Numbered from the stretch's first letter, positions 1 to 7,591 are shown. The stretch: DNA of 14,790 bases from an uncultured Alistipes sp. (GCA_900769745.1 CAAGHX010000196.1:1-14790), one strand, 5' to 3'. The notes: a model not told the origin generated them from the letters alone. Translations and numbers: made by a program.

Positions 1-1
1 C

Positions 2-520
2 TTCTTCAACTCGCTCAACTCGCTCTCGATGTTGGTGCGCGAGCAGAACGAGCAGAAGGCGTTGGACTACATCGACCAGCTCTCTTACACATTCCGTTAC
101 ATCATCCAGAACGGACAAAACCAGAAATCGACCCTCGAGGAGGAGATTGAGTTTGCACACGCCTACACCGAGATTTTCAAGGTGCGCTATGCCGACAAAC
201 TCTTCTTCGACATAGACATAGACCCCGAGTACAACAACTGGACTCTGCCATCGCTTACGCTCCAGCCACTTATCGGTAACGCAGTGAAGCACAACACTAT
301 CACTCGCAAGCAACCATTCCATGTGAGCATCCGCACCGAGGGCAGCACACTGGTGGTCTATAACCTGAAAGCACCTAAAATTGAGTCTGAGCCATCGACT
401 GGCATCGGCCTGAAGAACCTGAGCAGCCGCTGGTTGCTGACAACTGGTCAGGATATCGAGATTATCGACACCGAAAAGGACTTCACAGTACGTCTGCCTC
501 TTCAAAAACCCGAAGCTTAA
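2..520 (+). CDS. LytS/YehU-type sensor histidine kinase, 3' part (5' end outside window)
   Basis: The open frame enters from the window edge, so only about 172 C-terminal residues are visible and the ATG at 29 is internal. The first residues, FFNSLNSLSMLV, match the H-box of the His_kinase family (PF06580, usual form HFLFNSLN). The phosphoacceptor His should lie two codons before the window. The ATP-binding domain follows: an N-box reading LQPLIGNAVKHN near 260-295 and a G-box reading GIGLKNLSSRW near 400-435. No second glycine box is obvious, which is common in this family. Such kinases are usually inner-membrane proteins with N-terminal transmembrane segments, not visible here. The stop overlaps the start of the response-regulator gene (TAATG), so the two form a translationally coupled two-component pair. 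The signal sensed cannot be told. The family call is secure. Confidence 0.93.
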   Translation, partial: FFNSLNSLSMLVREQNEQKALDYIDQLSYTFRYIIQNGQNQKSTLEEEIEFAHAYTEIFKVRYADKLFFDIDIDPEYNNWTLPSLTLQPLIGNAVKHNTITRKQPFHVSIRTEGSTLVVYNLKAPKIESEPSTGIGLKNLSSRWLLTTGQDIEIIDTEKDFTVRLPLQKPEA

Positions 521-1305
521 TGCAGATTATGAATATACTAATTATCGAGGATGAAACGGCTGCTGCCGTAAACCTCAAAGCCATATTGCGCAACATAGCG
601 CCCACATACAAAGTACTTGCTATTCTCGAGAGTATCGAAGAGAGTGTTGATTACTTCAACGACAAGAGTCAAACACGCCCCGACTTGGTCTTTATGGATA
701 TACATCTTGCTGATGGCGAGTCGTTTAGGATTTTTGATTCGGTGGAGATTGACTCTCCAATTATCTTCACAACGGCCTACGACGAATATGCTCTGCGAGC
801 GTTCAAGGTCAATAGTATCGATTACCTGCTCAAGCCCATCAAGGCCGACGATTTGCAGCGTGCGCTGGAGAAGTTTGCCCGCCTGAGCGGTAACGAACGC
901 ACCACCTACAACGACCGCATAGAGACCATGATTGAGAGCTCTCGCCAGGAGCATCAGCGAGTATTCTTGGTGCACTTCAAGGATAAGATTATCCCACTGA
1001 GCATCGACGACGTGGCATATTTCTACACCTCGAACGAAAAGGTTACAGCCTACACCTTCAATGGTGAGCGACACGTTGTTGACCGCACCTTGGAGACTCT
1101 GCAAAATAGCTTGCCAGAGAACGAATTCTTCAGAGCAAACCGCCAGTTTATCGTTGCCCGCAAGGCAGTGAAGGATATCGCTGTATGGTTCGGAAGTCGT
1201 CTTTCGCTGAATTTACAGGTCGAGACTCCCGAGAAAATAATCATCAGCAAGGCCCGCGTACCGGAGTTCAAGCAGTGGTTGATGTCGGTTCACCCCGCAA
1301 ATTAG
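520..1305 (+). CDS. LytTR-family response regulator (REC + LytTR DNA-binding domain)
   Basis: This 261-residue protein is a two-domain transcription regulator of the LytR/AgrA type. The N-terminal receiver domain (about residues 4-120) shows the acidic pair E10-D11, the phosphoacceptor D60 in VFMDIHLADG, T84/T85, and K105 in the LLKP motif. The C-terminal LytTR domain (about 150-257) contains RVFLVHFKDKIIPL, the ERHVVDRTLETL segment and FFRANRQFIV, which are typical family landmarks. The cognate kinase is the gene just upstream, whose TAA shares its last base with this ATG. A second ATG at 529 (MNILIIEDE) fits the usual start of REC domains and may be the true start; the difference is three residues. 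LytTR proteins bind pairs of short direct repeats; a candidate pair lies at the 3' end of this gene. The target genes are inferred, not shown. Confidence 0.94.
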   Translation: MQIMNILIIEDETAAAVNLKAILRNIAPTYKVLAILESIEESVDYFNDKSQTRPDLVFMDIHLADGESFRIFDSVEIDSPIIFTTAYDEYALRAFKVNSIDYLLKPIKADDLQRALEKFARLSGNERTTYNDRIETMIESSRQEHQRVFLVHFKDKIIPLSIDDVAYFYTSNEKVTAYTFNGERHVVDRTLETLQNSLPENEFFRANRQFIVARKAVKDIAVWFGSRLSLNLQVETPEKIIISKARVPEFKQWLMSVHPAN

Positions 1306-1318
1306 GCGATTCACCCCC
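1289..1318 (+). promoter_or_regulatory. Direct repeats TTCACCCC spaced 21 bp (possible LytTR site)
   Basis: TTCACCCC occurs at 1289-1296 and again at 1310-1317, so equivalent bases are 21 bp apart, two helical turns. A related TTACCCC lies at 1324-1330 and a partial TTTACC at 1332-1337. LytTR regulators characteristically bind two roughly 9-bp direct repeats with 12-13 bp between them, and this matches that geometry. The first copy overlaps the last codons of the response-regulator gene. The array sits about 50-80 bp upstream of the -7 box of the next gene, an activator position. The binding function is inferred. Confidence 0.4.
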
Positions 1319-1369
1319 TCATTTTACCCCTTTTACCGACATTTGGGCATAAAAGCACAAAAATTTGCT

Positions 1370-1377
1370 TAAATTTG
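1370..1377 (+). promoter_or_regulatory. Bacteroidota -7 promoter box for the small secreted protein
   Basis: TAAATTTG is an exact match to the Bacteroidota -7 consensus TAnnTTTG. It lies 49 bp before the ATG at 1419. A TTTG at 1342-1345 is the only candidate -33 element, but its 24-nt spacer is longer than the usual 19-21 nt, so the upstream element is weak or missing. That would suit a promoter that depends on an activator. Confidence 0.6.
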
Positions 1378-1418
1378 CACTAGAGTAGGAATAAAAACAG
1401 ATTTAATTGATAAAAGTG

Positions 1419-1937
1419 ATGAAAAAGATTAAGTTTTTTGCAATTGTCGCAATGCTCTTTATCGGAGTAGATTCGTTTGCACAGCCACAGGGTTATGGTG
1501 GCCAGCAGGGTCAGCGAGGTGGTGCTCGTGGTCCACGTCAGCAGATGACACCTGAGGCTATGGCTAAGGCTCAGGCTGATAATATTGCAGAGTGGATTTC
1601 TGTTGACGACAAGCAGAAGCAGGAGATCTACAACATGTACCTCTCAACTGCAGCCGAGCAGCAGAAGATCAGTGCAGAGCAGATGAAACTCATGCAGGAG
1701 CTTCGTAAGAAGCAGCAGGAGATTCAGGCTAAGCAGGAGGAGCAGCTCAAGGCTATTGTAGGCGAGAAGAAGTATGAGAAATACCAGAAGCAGAGGGCAG
1801 CTCAGATGCAGGCTATGCAGCAGCGTATGCAGCAGATGCGTCAGGCTCAGCAAGGTGGTGGCTTTGGCGAGCAAGGTCCTGGCCAGCGTGCTGGAGGCGA
1901 GCAAGGCGGCTTCGGTGGTGGAATGGGATTCGAATAA
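1419..1937 (+). CDS. Small Gln-rich secreted protein, DUF4890/Spy-CpxP-like
   Basis: The product has 172 residues when started at the ATG at 1419, which puts the signal peptide (MKKIKFFAIVAMLFIGVDSFAQ) at the very N-terminus. An in-frame TTG at 1407 would add only four residues and is less likely. After cleavage near FA|Q there is a Gly/Gln/Arg-rich linker, then a helical, highly charged Gln-rich middle. That middle holds WISVDDKQKQEIYNMY and an IVGEKKYEKYQKQ segment, resembling the two LTxxQ-like repeats of Bacteroidota DUF4890 and Spy/CpxP-type periplasmic proteins. The tail is Gly/Gln-rich and ends GGGMGFE. No enzymatic motif is present. In the Spy/CpxP family such proteins act as periplasmic chaperones or stress sensors; that role here is inferred. 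The gene stands between a LytTR regulator and a large outer-membrane protein and has its own promoter and terminator. Confidence 0.8.
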   Translation: MKKIKFFAIVAMLFIGVDSFAQPQGYGGQQGQRGGARGPRQQMTPEAMAKAQADNIAEWISVDDKQKQEIYNMYLSTAAEQQKISAEQMKLMQELRKKQQEIQAKQEEQLKAIVGEKKYEKYQKQRAAQMQAMQQRMQQMRQAQQGGGFGEQGPGQRAGGEQGGFGGGMGFE

Positions 1938-2000
1938 ACCGATTCGAAATCTCTTACGATATCCATTAAGGGCAGTAATGGAATTAGGTTGTTTTTCGGA

Positions 2001-2033
2001 AGGGTGTCAGCAGTAGTTGACACCCTATTTTTT
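2001..2033 (+). terminator. Rho-independent terminator after the small secreted protein gene
   Basis: A perfect 9-bp stem, AGGGTGTCA at 2001-2009 with TGACACCCT at 2018-2026, encloses an 8-nt loop and is followed by a run of T (2028-2033). It separates the small gene from the outer-membrane protein gene. Confidence 0.9.
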
Positions 2034-2051
2034 GCCGATTTATCAGATTTT

Positions 2052-2070
2052 TTATTGTTATAAACAATAA
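2052..2070. promoter_or_regulatory. 19-bp perfect palindrome at the outer-membrane protein promoter (candidate operator)
   Basis: TTATTGTTATAAACAATAA is a perfect inverted repeat of two 8-bp arms around ATA. It covers the candidate -33 TTG (2055-2057) and ends 5 bp before the -7 box at 2076. A dimeric regulator bound here would block or modulate initiation. The arms are AT-rich, so chance occurrence is more likely than for a mixed-composition site. It has no T-run and is too far upstream of the start codon to be a ribosome-binding structure. Confidence 0.45.
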
Positions 2071-2083
2071 TTGTATATCTTTG
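2055..2083 (+). promoter_or_regulatory. Promoter of the outer-membrane beta-barrel gene (-33 TTG / -7 TATCTTTG)
   Basis: TATCTTTG at 2076-2083 matches TAnnTTTG exactly. A TTG at 2055-2057, separated by 18 nt, is a reasonable -33 element. Transcription from here would give an untranslated leader of roughly 95 nt before the ATG at 2184, longer than for the other genes in the window. I see no recognisable riboswitch in that leader. Confidence 0.7.
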
Positions 2084-2183
2084 CGCGTTCTTTTGGGCAA
2101 AAATAGTCGTAAGGCGCAGGCAAGCAGACGCAACGCCCCACTGACAAAGAGAAAATAAACAAAAAATAATTCAACTGTAGAGA

Positions 2184-5081
2184 ATGAGAAAGTTTTTAAC
2201 GACGTTACTTTTTGTATGTCTTGCAGCGGTGTCATACGCACAGAGCGGCAAGGCTACAGTAACCATCGTCGATGCCAACAGCAAGGAGGGCATCGTGGGA
2301 GCTGTTGTGGAGCTCTCACCTGTGGCAAACCCCGAGAAGACCAAGCAGTATGTGTCGGGCTTTGCAGGTAAGACATCTATCGCTACCACAAAATATGGCG
2401 AGTACAATGTTGTGATAACATTCCTCGGATATGAGGATAAGAAAACTCGCATCAAGATCGACGCTCCAAACAAGGATTTGGGCAAGATTGAGATTTCGGA
2501 GTCGGCCACAAATATCGACGCTGTGGTAAAGGAGGTGCAGGCTATCCGCGCCTCGACTAAGGGCGACACCGTAAGCTACAACGCCGGAGCCTATAAGGTG
2601 ACAGCCGATGCCGACGTGGAGGGTCTTTTGAAGAAGATGCCAGGTATCACTGTATCGAACGGAACGGTGGAGGCTCAGGGCGAGACTATCAAGAAGATTT
2701 TTGTGGATGGTAAGGAGTTCTTTGGCGAGGACGTAACAACTGCCATCAACTCACTCCCAGCTCAGGCCGTAAAGAGCATCGAGGTTTACAATAAGCTCAG
2801 CGACAATGCCGAGTTCTCGGGTCGTGACGATGGCGAGAGCTACAAGGCCTTGAACATCACCACCCACGAAAATATGCGCCAGGGTGTGTTTGGTAAGCTC
2901 TACGGTGCTTATGGCTACCAGCCCGACACCGACGAGATTACCAGCGAGCACAAGTACACCACAGGAGGTAACGTAAACTACTTCAACGGTGCACACCGCC
3001 TCTCGCTTATCGGTATGCTCAACAATATCAACCAGCAGAACTTCTCGTTCGAGGATATCCTCGGTGTTGCCGGTGGCGGCAGCGGCGGAGGTGGCGGCGG
3101 TATGGGTCGCGGTATGGGACAGTATATGGTACGTCCTCAGAGCGGTGTTGCCAAGGCCGGTGCTATCGGTTTGAACTACTCTGCATCGTGGGGCGAGAAT
3201 GACAAGGTTAAGTTGCAGGCCTTCTATATGTACAACCGCTCACGCACCAAGAACCTCTCGGAGCTTATCCGTTGGTACGAGGCTCCATTGGCAGACTTGG
3301 GTACATTGGAGCAGCGTGGCTACTCAGACAACAGCAATCACAACCACCGCTTCAACGCACGTGTTGACTGGCGTATCTCAGAGAATCAGTCTATCATGTC
3401 GCGTACAAACTTCAGCATGCAGGGCTACAACCCATTCAGCACAACCGATGGTTTGCAGGAGGGTAGCGAGATTTACAATATCATCAGCAGCGGCAACTCG
3501 GGCAACAGAAAGGGTTTCAACGTATCGGAGTTCTTGCAGTATCGCTTGAAACTGAGCGAGGAGGGCCGTATGATTACTGTTGACGGTCGTGTGAACTATC
3601 GTGGCAACGAGGGTGACTCACGCAGCCACTCAACTCAGCAGACTATCCAGAACGAGGACGGCAGCTACTCACCACTGCTCCGTTACCTCAGCAACGACTC
3701 TAACTCAGATAACTTGGGTGCGGGTGCTGCCATCAACTACGCTGAGCCTATCTCGAAGAGCTCGCAGCTCACATTGCGCTACGACTTTGGCTTCACTGGT
3801 CAGAACAGCAATCGCAACACATTCAACTTCGGCAACGACGAGAGCTACACCAATGGCGTTCTCGACCCAGCCCTCTCGAACCGCTACACAAGCGACTACA
3901 CCACTCACCGTGTGGGTCCTGGTTATAGCTTCACCAAGGAGCGCAACACATTGGTATTCAACCTCAGCTACCAGTACTCTACCCTCAACGGTCAGGTGGA
4001 GGCAGCTCAGACTCAGCCTGTGAAGCGTTCGTACAACGACTTCACATACTTCCTGATGGGTAACTTCAACCTCAACCAGCAGAACTCTATCCGTCTGTTT
4101 GTGATGTCGTACACCAACAACCCAAGTGTGCAGCAGTTGAACGGTATTCTCGATATCTCTGATTCGCAGTACGTATCGAGCGGTAACGAGAACTTGAATC
4201 CTGCCTACACCCACAACGTAAACTTCCACTACAACCACACCAACCTCGAGGCCGGTCGTACGTTTATGTGGATGTTCAACTTGCAGGGTGCGCAGAACAA
4301 TATCTCGCAGAGCATCTACACTGGCGCTAATATCCCCGATGCTGTTGTTAGCGAGGTTGGTTCACGCCCAATCCAGTACTCTACTTACGAGAACGTGGAT
4401 GGCTCTATGAGCATACGTACACACCTCAGCTATGGTTTCCCAATCAACCCTCTTAAGTGTAACTTCAACATTATGGGAGGTGTAAACTACTCGAAGACCC
4501 CAACCCTTGTAAACGGTCAGAAGAACTTTGCAAGCAATATGGGTTACGATGCTCGTGTGGTGTTGGGTAGCAACATTTCGGAGAATATCGACTTCACAAT
4601 TTCGTGGAACGGACGATACAACTTGGCTGACAACTCGTTGGCTGCAGGTAACGGCAAGAACGAGTATTTCAACCACTCGGCTCAGGCATCGCTCAAGACA
4701 ATCTTCTGGAAGGGCTTTACCTTCACAGCAAGCGCCAACTATGTGCAGAACATCGGCTTTACAAACGACTATAACGACACCTACACCATCTGCAACGCAG
4801 GTATCGGTAAGAAACTCTTCAAGAATCAACTTGGTGAGGTTATGTTTGGTGTGAACGACATCTTCAACCAGAACACATCGTTTGCTCGCGCCACAGGTTC
4901 GGGTTACACTCAGAACTCTTGGAACAGCGTGATTGGTCGTTACTACACAGTACAGTTCACCTACAACTTGCGAGTATTCGGCAAGAAGGGTTCACGCAAC
5001 CTGGCCGACTACGGCATTATGGAGGGTGGCAAGGGTGGCCCTAACCGTATGGGACCTCCTCCAGGAGCTGGCCCACGCTAA
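2184..5081 (+). CDS. TonB-receptor-like outer-membrane beta-barrel protein with carboxypeptidase-regulatory-like domain
   Basis: This 965-residue protein belongs to the Bacteroidota outer-membrane beta-barrel family that has a regulatory-like N-domain and a TonB-receptor plug. A signal peptide runs from 1 to about 19 (VSYA|QSG). A carboxypeptidase D regulatory-like Ig-fold domain covers about 23-105 (VELSPVAN... ITFLGYEDK). The plug begins near G127 with GDTVSYNAGAYKV, followed by VEGLLKKMPGI and IKKIFVDGKEFFGEDV, hallmarks of this family. The barrel follows to about residue 935 and ends with the amphipathic strand YYTVQFTYNLRVFG. Two oddities are a glycine-rich insert at about 297-313 (GGGSGGGGGGMGRGMG) and a Gly/Pro-rich tail beyond the last strand (ending MGPPPGAGPR). 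No SusD partner lies downstream, so a SusC role in glycan import is not supported. The substrate is unknown. It is transcribed alone, between two terminators. Confidence 0.9.
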   Translation: MRKFLTTLLFVCLAAVSYAQSGKATVTIVDANSKEGIVGAVVELSPVANPEKTKQYVSGFAGKTSIATTKYGEYNVVITFLGYEDKKTRIKIDAPNKDLGKIEISESATNIDAVVKEVQAIRASTKGDTVSYNAGAYKVTADADVEGLLKKMPGITVSNGTVEAQGETIKKIFVDGKEFFGEDVTTAINSLPAQAVKSIEVYNKLSDNAEFSGRDDGESYKALNITTHENMRQGVFGKLYGAYGYQPDTDEITSEHKYTTGGNVNYFNGAHRLSLIGMLNNINQQNFSFEDILGVAGGGSGGGGGGMGRGMGQYMVRPQSGVAKAGAIGLNYSASWGENDKVKLQAFYMYNRSRTKNLSELIRWYEAPLADLGTLEQRGYSDNSNHNHRFNARVDWRISENQSIMSRTNFSMQGYNPFSTTDGLQEGSEIYNIISSGNSGNRKGFNVSEFLQYRLKLSEEGRMITVDGRVNYRGNEGDSRSHSTQQTIQNEDGSYSPLLRYLSNDSNSDNLGAGAAINYAEPISKSSQLTLRYDFGFTGQNSNRNTFNFGNDESYTNGVLDPALSNRYTSDYTTHRVGPGYSFTKERNTLVFNLSYQYSTLNGQVEAAQTQPVKRSYNDFTYFLMGNFNLNQQNSIRLFVMSYTNNPSVQQLNGILDISDSQYVSSGNENLNPAYTHNVNFHYNHTNLEAGRTFMWMFNLQGAQNNISQSIYTGANIPDAVVSEVGSRPIQYSTYENVDGSMSIRTHLSYGFPINPLKCNFNIMGGVNYSKTPTLVNGQKNFASNMGYDARVVLGSNISENIDFTISWNGRYNLADNSLAAGNGKNEYFNHSAQASLKTIFWKGFTFTASANYVQNIGFTNDYNDTYTICNAGIGKKLFKNQLGEVMFGVNDIFNQNTSFARATGSGYTQNSWNSVIGRYYTVQFTYNLRVFGKKGSRNLADYGIMEGGKGGPNRMGPPPGAGPR

Positions 5082-5104
5082 TGGCTAATAGCAGATAACA
5101 CCAA

Positions 5105-5140
5105 AGGCTGTCAACATTTTTGTTTGGCAGCCTCTTTTTT
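5105..5140 (+). terminator. Rho-independent terminator after the outer-membrane protein gene
   Basis: AGGCTG at 5105-5110 pairs with CAGCCT at 5128-5133. The stem extends inward through a G-T wobble and further pairs around a T-rich loop. A run of T follows at 5134-5140. Confidence 0.87.
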
Positions 5141-5166
5141 TATGCCTAAATTTGATACAAAATAGT

Positions 5167-5174
5167 TATCTTTA
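5167..5174 (+). promoter_or_regulatory. Candidate -7 box of the first GH78 gene (TATCTTTA)
   Basis: TATCTTTA matches TAnnTTTG at all fixed positions except the last. It lies 39 bp before the ATG at 5206. The surrounding TTATCTTTACACTA is almost identical to the box before the GH95 gene at the same distance from its start. No -33 TTTG sits at the ideal spacing; TTTG at 5151-5154 is only 12 nt away. Confidence 0.5.
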
Positions 5175-5205
5175 CACTAACTAAACCTTTAACCAACCTC
5201 AAACT

Positions 5206-7497
5206 ATGAGAAAACATACACTTCGCAATATCTTTTTGGTGCTACTCGCAGCTCTGCCGCTTAATCTTTTCGCACAAAATCGTGCAACGGGACTGCTTAC
5301 CGACCTTGTAAGCAACGCTGGCGCACTATATCAAAATGGCTACTGCGCCGATAAGGTTATGGCAGAACTTGGCGACAAGGATTTCGCTTCGTATCAATAT
5401 GCCGCCATTCGCTCCTCTCGCCCCACCTTTTCGTGGATTGTACCACAGGCTGAGGGCGAGCACAATGTTTTGCAACGCTCATACCAAATTGTGGTTGACG
5501 ACAACCCTACCGATGCTGCGGCTCACTTGGGTAAGGTGTGGAATAGTGGCCGCACAAAATCGGCTCAATCTATTGCTGTGCCATATGGTGGCGAGGATTT
5601 GCGACCCGACAAGACCTACTATTGGAGCGTGAAGGTGGCAACCAACGCCACAAAGGGCGAGTGGTCGGAGGTGGAGGCCTTCCGCACCGCTTCGGAGCTA
5701 AAGCCCTATGCCGTATCCTTCCGTCCGCAGGTTCGAGAGAGGGAGCATCCTATCTCTGTACGCAAGGTTGCGCCCGAACTTACCTTTATCGACTTTGGCC
5801 GAGCATCGTTTGCCTCGCTGGAGATTACACTCGACAGCCCCACCGACAATAATACCGTATATGTCGCCATTGGCGAGGATTGCAAGAATAGCCGAGTGAA
5901 CGACAAGCCACACGGCACGGTGCGTTATTACCGCTATGCCCTGCCGCTGAAAAAGGGTCGTCACACCTACCCTATCATTCCTGCTCACGACAAACGCAAC
6001 ACCGGCCCACAGGCTGTTCTTATGCCCGACTACATCGGCGAGGTGGCACCTATGCGCTACTGCGAGATTGAGGGCTATGCTGGCACGCTCTCGACCAACG
6101 ACATTGTGCGCCACACAGCCATCTATCCATTCGACTACAAGGCGGCACACTTCAGCAGCAGCGACGACATACTCAATTCCGTATGGCAGCTCTGTAAATA
6201 CTCTATCAAGGCGACCTCGGTCTTGGGTATCTACATCGATGGCGACCGCGAGCGCATACCATATGAGGCCGACGCGATAATCAACCAGCTGAGCCACTAC
6301 ACCACCGACCGCGAGTATGCTATGGCACGCCGTTCGTCGGAGTACCTGCTCGACCACCCAACGTGGCCGACAGAGTGGATTTTGCAGGCGCTCATCATCG
6401 CTTGGAACGACTACCTCTACTCTGGCGACAAGCGTTCAATAGAGGCCAACTACGATATTTTGAAGGCCCGCACACTCCTATCGCTCAGTCGCGAGAATGG
6501 TCTTATCTCCACAACCGACAACAAGGTCCAAAGCCCCGAGTTCCGCGAGTCGATTCGCTTTGGCGGCAATATACGCGACATTGTCGATTGGCCACGATGT
6601 GGCGAGTGGCCTCACGGCGAGGATGATCACTACGCACTCGCCGACTACAACACCGTTGTCAATGCCTTCCACTATCGTTCGCTCGTAATCTTGCAACAGA
6701 TGGCCGAGCTCACTAACCGCACCGAGGAGGCCCAGCAGCTCAAAGCCAAGTGTGAGAAGCTATACAACGACTTCAACGCCCACTTCTTCGACAGCGAGAA
6801 GGGAATCTATCGCGATGGCATCGGCACCGACCACTACTCGCTCCACGCCAACCACTTTGCCTTGGCACTCGGACTTGTGCCCGAGCAGCACACAAAGAGC
6901 GTACTCGAGCATATCCACTCAAAGGGTATGGCTTGTAGTGTTTATGCTGCCCAGTTCCTGATGGAGGCTCTCTACGACCACAACGACGACGATTATGCCC
7001 TGCATATGCTCACCAAACGCGACGAGCGAAGCTGGTACAATATGGTGCGCCACAACGCCACCATCACCTATGAGGCGTGGGACGACAAGTTCAAGCCCAA
7101 CCAGGACTGGAACCACGCTTGGGGAGCAGCCCCAGCCAACATCATACCTCGTTATGTGGCGGGTGTAAGACCTCTAGAGGCTGGATTTACAAAGATGGTT
7201 ATCGCTCCACAATCGGCCACGTTGACAAGCGTGGAGGCTTCAGTGCCAACCATAAGGGGCGAAGTGGGCGTTACTATCCGCAATACCGAGCAGAGCTATA
7301 CTCTCACACTCGATATTCCAGCAAATAGTTCAGCCGAAGTGTCGCTTCCCGCAGTTGACTCTCTCCCCAGCGATGCCACTCTTCGTCTCAATGGTCGCAA
7401 GTGCAAAGTGCGCATATTGCCAAACAACCGCATTGATTGTGGCACTTTGGGCTCTGGAAAGTGGCATATTGAGCTCGATTATGGCCCTAAATTGTAG
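5206..7497 (+). CDS. GH78-type alpha-L-rhamnosidase, periplasmic or secreted
   Basis: The 763-residue product is a six-hairpin rhamnosidase-like glycosidase, expected to remove terminal alpha-L-rhamnose by an inverting mechanism. A signal peptide (cleavage near LFA|QN, residue 24) leads to a fibronectin/Ig-like N-domain (about 60-170) with RPTFSWIVPQ, SYQIVVDDN and YYWSVKVATN, typical of GH78 N-termini. A beta-sandwich follows, then the (alpha/alpha)6 catalytic domain from about 320 to 660, with a C-terminal beta domain. The catalytic motif reads IDGDRERIPYEAD: E349 aligns with the general acid of the canonical CPxRxERxGW motif and D356 with the following conserved Asp. E623 in ITYEAWDDKFKPN matches the second conserved Glu. 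The Cys-Pro and Gly-Trp of the canonical motif are absent, so it belongs to a divergent branch and its activity on rhamnose is less certain. The gene is monocistronic as far as the sequence shows, with its own candidate promoter. No strong terminator was found before the tRNA promoter. Confidence 0.88.
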   Translation: MRKHTLRNIFLVLLAALPLNLFAQNRATGLLTDLVSNAGALYQNGYCADKVMAELGDKDFASYQYAAIRSSRPTFSWIVPQAEGEHNVLQRSYQIVVDDNPTDAAAHLGKVWNSGRTKSAQSIAVPYGGEDLRPDKTYYWSVKVATNATKGEWSEVEAFRTASELKPYAVSFRPQVREREHPISVRKVAPELTFIDFGRASFASLEITLDSPTDNNTVYVAIGEDCKNSRVNDKPHGTVRYYRYALPLKKGRHTYPIIPAHDKRNTGPQAVLMPDYIGEVAPMRYCEIEGYAGTLSTNDIVRHTAIYPFDYKAAHFSSSDDILNSVWQLCKYSIKATSVLGIYIDGDRERIPYEADAIINQLSHYTTDREYAMARRSSEYLLDHPTWPTEWILQALIIAWNDYLYSGDKRSIEANYDILKARTLLSLSRENGLISTTDNKVQSPEFRESIRFGGNIRDIVDWPRCGEWPHGEDDHYALADYNTVVNAFHYRSLVILQQMAELTNRTEEAQQLKAKCEKLYNDFNAHFFDSEKGIYRDGIGTDHYSLHANHFALALGLVPEQHTKSVLEHIHSKGMACSVYAAQFLMEALYDHNDDDYALHMLTKRDERSWYNMVRHNATITYEAWDDKFKPNQDWNHAWGAAPANIIPRYVAGVRPLEAGFTKMVIAPQSATLTSVEASVPTIRGEVGVTIRNTEQSYTLTLDIPANSSAEVSLPAVDSLPSDATLRLNGRKCKVRILPNNRIDCGTLGSGKWHIELDYGPKL

Positions 7498-7534
7498 GTT
7501 TTTTACGTTCAACTGAAAAAAAAGTCGTTTTTTC

Positions 7535-7565
7535 TTTGCAGAATAAAAATTATATTCTACTTTTG
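7535..7565 (+). promoter_or_regulatory. Consensus Bacteroidota promoter of tRNA-Gln
   Basis: TTTG at 7535-7538 and TACTTTTG at 7558-7565 (exact TAnnTTTG) are separated by 19 nt, the textbook Bacteroides spacing. Initiation would fall about 20 nt before the tRNA. It is the best promoter in the window, as expected for a stable-RNA gene. Confidence 0.85.
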
Positions 7566-7591
7566 CATCGTCAAAAACGACAACAGGGTAT

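Noticed and set aside
1407..1418. TTG at 1407 as the start of the small secreted protein
   Set aside because: The ATG at 1419 gives a compact signal peptide starting MKKIK, and TTG starts are rare. The four extra residues add nothing.
1600..1860. Repeated CAG codons in the small secreted protein as a tandem DNA repeat
   Set aside because: The CAGs are irregularly spaced and reflect Gln-rich protein composition. No fixed repeat unit is present.
2184..5081. Calling the large barrel protein a SusC
   Set aside because: No susD follows, a terminator comes straight after the gene, and the plug and N-domain motifs fit the general Bacteroidota outer-membrane barrel family better than the SusC signature.
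5698..6357. Long minus-strand open frame (219 codons) inside the first GH78 gene
   Set aside because: It is a shadow frame caused by codon use of the real gene. The + strand frame has intact family motifs, and the minus frame has no recognisable domain or promoter.
7517..7536. A-run and T-run around GTCG after the first GH78 gene as a terminator
   Set aside because: The stem would be only A-T pairs with no GC core, and the T run overlaps the -33 region of the tRNA promoter. It is too weak to call.
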